From positions 1 through 9,722 of the forward strand of contig CAUEUD010000140.1 in assembly GCA_959020865.1 (NCBI GenBank): 9,722 nucleotides of DNA, given 5' to 3'. Positions 7,518 to 9,722 of the stretch are shown one piece after another. The position numbers and the translations under genes are program-made. The notes under the pieces are model-generated. The model did no database searches. It saw nothing but the letters and a program-made list of their open reading frames with translations, and was not told the DNA's origin. Source of the stretch: Eubacterium limosum (GTDB lineage: Bacteria; Bacillota; Clostridia; Eubacteriales; Eubacteriaceae). How positions within the stretch are numbered: position 1 is the stretch's first letter; the number at the start of each line of letters is the position of its first letter.

Positions 7518-7527
7518 TTGTATACAA
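7518..7527. promoter_or_regulatory. Palindrome upstream of the greA promoter, possible operator
   Basis: TTGTATACAA is a perfect 10-bp palindrome whose end is 24 bp before the greA -35 element. It is bracketed by two copies of CGTAAAAT at 7511-7518 and 7532-7539, spaced 21 bp apart, or about two helical turns. This could be a protein binding site, but such short AT-rich symmetry also arises by chance and no known regulator motif is recognised. Confidence 0.25.
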
Positions 7528-7551
7528 AAGACGTAAAATCAAATGGTTGAC

Positions 7552-7580
7552 TTGACAGAATCGTCTAAAAAAATTATAAT
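7552..7580 (+). promoter_or_regulatory. Perfect-consensus sigma-A promoter of greA-lysS
   Basis: TTGACA at 7552-7557 and TATAAT at 7575-7580 match the consensus exactly and are separated by the ideal 17 bp. Transcription should start near 7587, giving a leader of about 63 nt before greA. A second, weaker -35-like TTGACT lies at 7547-7552. This is the strongest promoter in the window on sequence grounds. Confidence 0.92.
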
Positions 7581-7604
7581 ATCAAACATGATTTTAAGTA
7601 ATAC

Positions 7605-7629
7605 GTATGGAATTAAATACATTCTGTAC
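7605..7629 (+). promoter_or_regulatory. Hairpin in the greA leader
   Basis: Bases 7605-7613 can pair with 7621-7629 over nine positions, including two G-U pairs, around the 7-nt loop 7614-7620. The stem ends 5 nt before the Shine-Dalgarno AAAGGGG (7635-7641). It is weak and lacks a T run, so it is not a terminator. A role in mRNA stability or greA translation is possible but unproven. Confidence 0.3.
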
Positions 7630-7649
7630 AAAATAAAGGGGAAACAAAA

Positions 7650-8135
7650 ATGACTGATCATTTGAATGAAGAATTAGTAATGACCCAGGAGGGTCTTGAT
7701 AATTTAAAGAAACGTTTAGAGTACTTAAAAACCGTTAAACGTTACGAAGTTGCGGCGCGTATTAAAACAGCCAGAGAATATGGCGATTTGAGTGAAAACG
7801 CCGAATACGATGAAGCGAAATCCGAACAGGGCTTTGTGGAAGGCGAGATTTCTGAACTTGAAGCCAAAATTAAAAAGGTCAAGGTCATTGATGATAATGA
7901 CATTCATACCGAGGATGTCGGCGTCGGCAGCATTGTAAAAGTGAAGGATCTTGAGTTTGGCGACACCGAAGAATATAAAATTGTCGGTTCAGCAGAATCC
8001 GATATTACACAGAATAAATTATCGAACGAATCACCTGTCGGCAGAGGCTTGATTGGCGCCAAAGTCGGGCAGGTTGTGACCATCCCGATTCCGGACGGTG
8101 AAGTTCAGTATGAAATTTTAGATATCAGAAGATAG
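7650..8135 (+). CDS. greA: Transcription elongation factor GreA
   Basis: GreA inserts its coiled coil into the secondary channel of stalled RNA polymerase and stimulates cleavage of backtracked RNA. Residues about 8-80 form the N-terminal coiled coil, with the tip sequence YGDLSENAEY (44-53). D46 and E49 correspond to the acidic tip residues needed for cleavage in the E. coli protein. Residues about 88-161 form the FKBP-like C-terminal domain, ending VGQVVTIPIPDGEVQYEILDIRR. The 161-residue length is normal (about 158). AAAGGGG at 7635-7641, 8 nt before ATG, supports this start over the internal ATG at 7680. The gene is driven by a perfect-consensus promoter and is followed after 9 bp by lysS. 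The greA-lysS pair is common in Firmicutes. Confidence 0.97.
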   Translation: MTDHLNEELVMTQEGLDNLKKRLEYLKTVKRYEVAARIKTAREYGDLSENAEYDEAKSEQGFVEGEISELEAKIKKVKVIDDNDIHTEDVGVGSIVKVKDLEFGDTEEYKIVGSAESDITQNKLSNESPVGRGLIGAKVGQVVTIPIPDGEVQYEILDIRR

Positions 8136-8144
8136 GAGAGCCCA

Positions 8145-9611
8145 GTGAGCGAAGAAAATTTAAGTGAAGTACTAGCTGTCAGACGTGAAAAGCTGAAGAA
8201 GCTTCAGGAGGAAGGAAAGAACCCCTTCGAGATGACACGTTATGACGTGACTGCATATGCAGATGATGTCAATGAAAACTTTGAGGCCTATGAAGAAAAG
8301 CCAGTTTCCATGGCGGGCCGTATCATGTCTAAAAGAGGTCAGGGAAAGGTCGGCTTTTATGACCTTCAGGACAGCAGCGGAAAAATCCAGATGTTCTTAA
8401 AAAAGGATTTACTGGAAAACTATGATGAAATCAAAACCTATGACATCGGCGATATTGTCGGTATAAAAGGCGAGGTGTTCAAAACACAGAAGGGACAGAT
8501 TTCAGTTCGCGTAAAAGAGCTGACGCTGCTCAGCAAATCTCTTCAGATTTTACCGGAAAAATATCACGGGTTAAAGGATACTGAGCTGCGCTATCGCCAG
8601 CGCTATGTCGATTTGATTGTAAATCCTGAAGTTAAAAATGTTTTTATCCTGCGCTCTCAGATCATCCGCAAGATCCGTGAGTTTTTAGACAACCGCGGCT
8701 TTATCGAAGTGGAAACACCGGTTTTATACAATCTGGCAGGCGGTGCGAACGCCCGTCCTTTTGTGACCCATCATAACGCTCTGGATATTCCGCTTTATAT
8801 GCGTATCGCTCTGGAATTACCCCTTAAGCGCCTGATTGTCGGCGGATTTGATAAAGTATATGAACTGAGCCGTGTGTTCCGTAATGAGGGCATGGACGCG
8901 ACCCATAATCCAGAGTTCACCTTGCTTGAAACCTACGAAGCCTATGCGGATTATGATGATGTCATGAATATGGTAGAAGCGTTGTATGGATTTTTGGCAA
9001 AAGAAATCCTTGACGCGGATACCGTGGAATACGAAGGCCATGACATTTCATTGGCAGCGCCTTTTAAACGTGCAAGAATGGTCGATCTGGTGGAAGAGCA
9101 CACCGGAGTCAATTTTGATGTTATGACAGATCTGGCAGAAGCACAGGAAGCGGCGAAAAAGCTGCATGTAGACGTAGAAGACAAACACTCCATCGGCGAA
9201 ATCATCGCCGAAGTTTTTGATGAATATGTGGAAGATAAGCTGATTCAGCCTACCTTTGTAACCATGCACCCGGTAGAAATCTCACCTTTATCTAAACGTG
9301 AACCCACCGATCCAAGATATACCCAGCGTTTCGAGCTGTTTATCAACGGTGCCGAATGTGCCAATGCGTTCTCCGAGCTCAATGACCCCATTGATCAGAA
9401 AGGCCGTTTTGAGGCACAGGTACAGAAAAAGGCTGATGGCGATGATGAAGCGCATCCGTACGACGCAGACTTTATCAATGCGCTGGAAGTGGGCCTTCCG
9501 CCTACAGGTGGCCTTGGAATCGGTATTGACCGTCTGGTTATGCTGTTTACAGGACAGCACAGTATCCGAGACGTTATCCTTTTCCCGACCATGAAGCCAC
9601 TGGATGATTAA
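8145..9611 (+). CDS. lysS: Lysyl-tRNA synthetase, class II
   Basis: LysRS charges tRNA-Lys with lysine through a lysyl-adenylate intermediate in the cytosol. Residues about 50-140 are the OB-fold anticodon-binding domain, with AGRIMSKRGQGKVGFYDLQD at 57-76. The class II catalytic core follows. Motif 1 is about 170-193 (IREFLDNRGFIEVETPVL), motif 2 is FRNEGMDATHNPEFTLLE (245-262), and motif 3 is GLGIGIDRLVMLF (456-468). The lysine-pocket stretch ANAFSELNDP (406-415) is intact, but the preceding residues read NGAEC where many LysRS have GREI or GREH. The 488-residue length is normal. The start is GTG at 8145, supported by AGGAG at 8134-8138, which overlaps the greA stop codon. With a 9-bp gap and no promoter or T-box between them, lysS is most likely co-transcribed with greA. 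An intrinsic terminator follows. Confidence 0.97.
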   Translation: MSEENLSEVLAVRREKLKKLQEEGKNPFEMTRYDVTAYADDVNENFEAYEEKPVSMAGRIMSKRGQGKVGFYDLQDSSGKIQMFLKKDLLENYDEIKTYDIGDIVGIKGEVFKTQKGQISVRVKELTLLSKSLQILPEKYHGLKDTELRYRQRYVDLIVNPEVKNVFILRSQIIRKIREFLDNRGFIEVETPVLYNLAGGANARPFVTHHNALDIPLYMRIALELPLKRLIVGGFDKVYELSRVFRNEGMDATHNPEFTLLETYEAYADYDDVMNMVEALYGFLAKEILDADTVEYEGHDISLAAPFKRARMVDLVEEHTGVNFDVMTDLAEAQEAAKKLHVDVEDKHSIGEIIAEVFDEYVEDKLIQPTFVTMHPVEISPLSKREPTDPRYTQRFELFINGAECANAFSELNDPIDQKGRFEAQVQKKADGDDEAHPYDADFINALEVGLPPTGGLGIGIDRLVMLFTGQHSIRDVILFPTMKPLDD

Positions 9612-9621
9612 TGAAAAGACC

Positions 9622-9652
9622 AAAGGACTGGCAGAATTGCCGGTCCTTTTTT
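9622..9652 (+). terminator. Intrinsic terminator of greA-lysS
   Basis: The stem AAAGGACTGGCA (9622-9633) pairs with TGCCGGTCCTTT (9638-9649), with one G-U pair and the 4-nt loop GAAT. It runs into six T at 9647-9652. It starts 10 bp after the lysS stop. Confidence 0.93.
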
Positions 9653-9722
9653 AACGTCAGAACCATATAAAATATCCAGGTTAAAATAAAATCAAAAAAG
9701 ATTAAAATAAATGTTAAAAAGC
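9653..9722. other. AT-rich intergenic end of window
   Basis: No gene is visible in these last 70 bases. The only structure seen is a repeated TTAAAATAAA at 9681-9690 and 9702-9711, with starts 21 bp apart. In such AT-rich sequence this may be chance. It may be the upstream region of a gene beyond the window. Confidence 0.4.

Noticed and set aside
8136..8144. T-box leader or separate promoter for lysS
   Set aside because: Only 9 bp separate greA and lysS, too little for either; lysS is most simply co-transcribed with greA.
1..9722. CRISPR array, tRNA or rRNA gene, or other defence or toxin module
   Set aside because: No regularly spaced repeats, no tRNA cloverleaf and no rRNA-like sequence were seen, and every sizeable gene has a clear housekeeping or integrase assignment.

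Overview
The window reads as a chromosomal segment of a low-to-mid GC Firmicute (class Clostridia) with the right-hand end of an integrated mobile element at its left edge. The housekeeping genes look clostridial: PurA has the variant FEGQL signature, and the greA-lysS pairing and consensus sigma-A promoters are typical of Firmicutes. A Eubacterium/Acetobacterium-like anaerobe would fit, but that is a guess from memory of protein style, not a search result. All recognised genes are on the + strand.

Bases 1 to about 1650 are visibly AT-rich and hold the tail of a small helix-turn-helix protein, probably an excisionase, followed by a complete tyrosine integrase with all catalytic residues. This is the usual xis-int end of an integrative element or prophage. 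The integrase stop codon lies inside an exact tandem 11-bp repeat, and a 10-bp palindrome follows 25 bp later. These are the best candidates for integrase arm and core sites, so the element/chromosome junction (attR) probably lies between about 1578 and 1784. The opposite end is outside the window.

From about 1785 the base composition shifts to the host's. purA (AMP synthesis from IMP) has a strong promoter and a leader of about 95 nt containing several hairpins, and it ends at a strong intrinsic terminator. carA and carB follow with a 10-nt overlap. They encode the two subunits of glutamine-dependent carbamoyl-phosphate synthase, which feeds pyrimidine and arginine synthesis, and they end at a second intrinsic terminator. 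A perfect-consensus promoter (TTGACA, 17 bp, TATAAT) then drives greA (transcript cleavage factor) and lysS (lysyl-tRNA synthetase), which are 9 bp apart and end at a third terminator. The last 70 bases are AT-rich with no gene visible.

The core genes are ordinary. The points of interest are the integration of a mobile element directly upstream of purA with no terminator in between, the repeat and palindrome at that junction, the variant PurA IMP-site loop, and the terminator placed only 39 bp before carA. I did not find convincing evidence of a wholly new system here.
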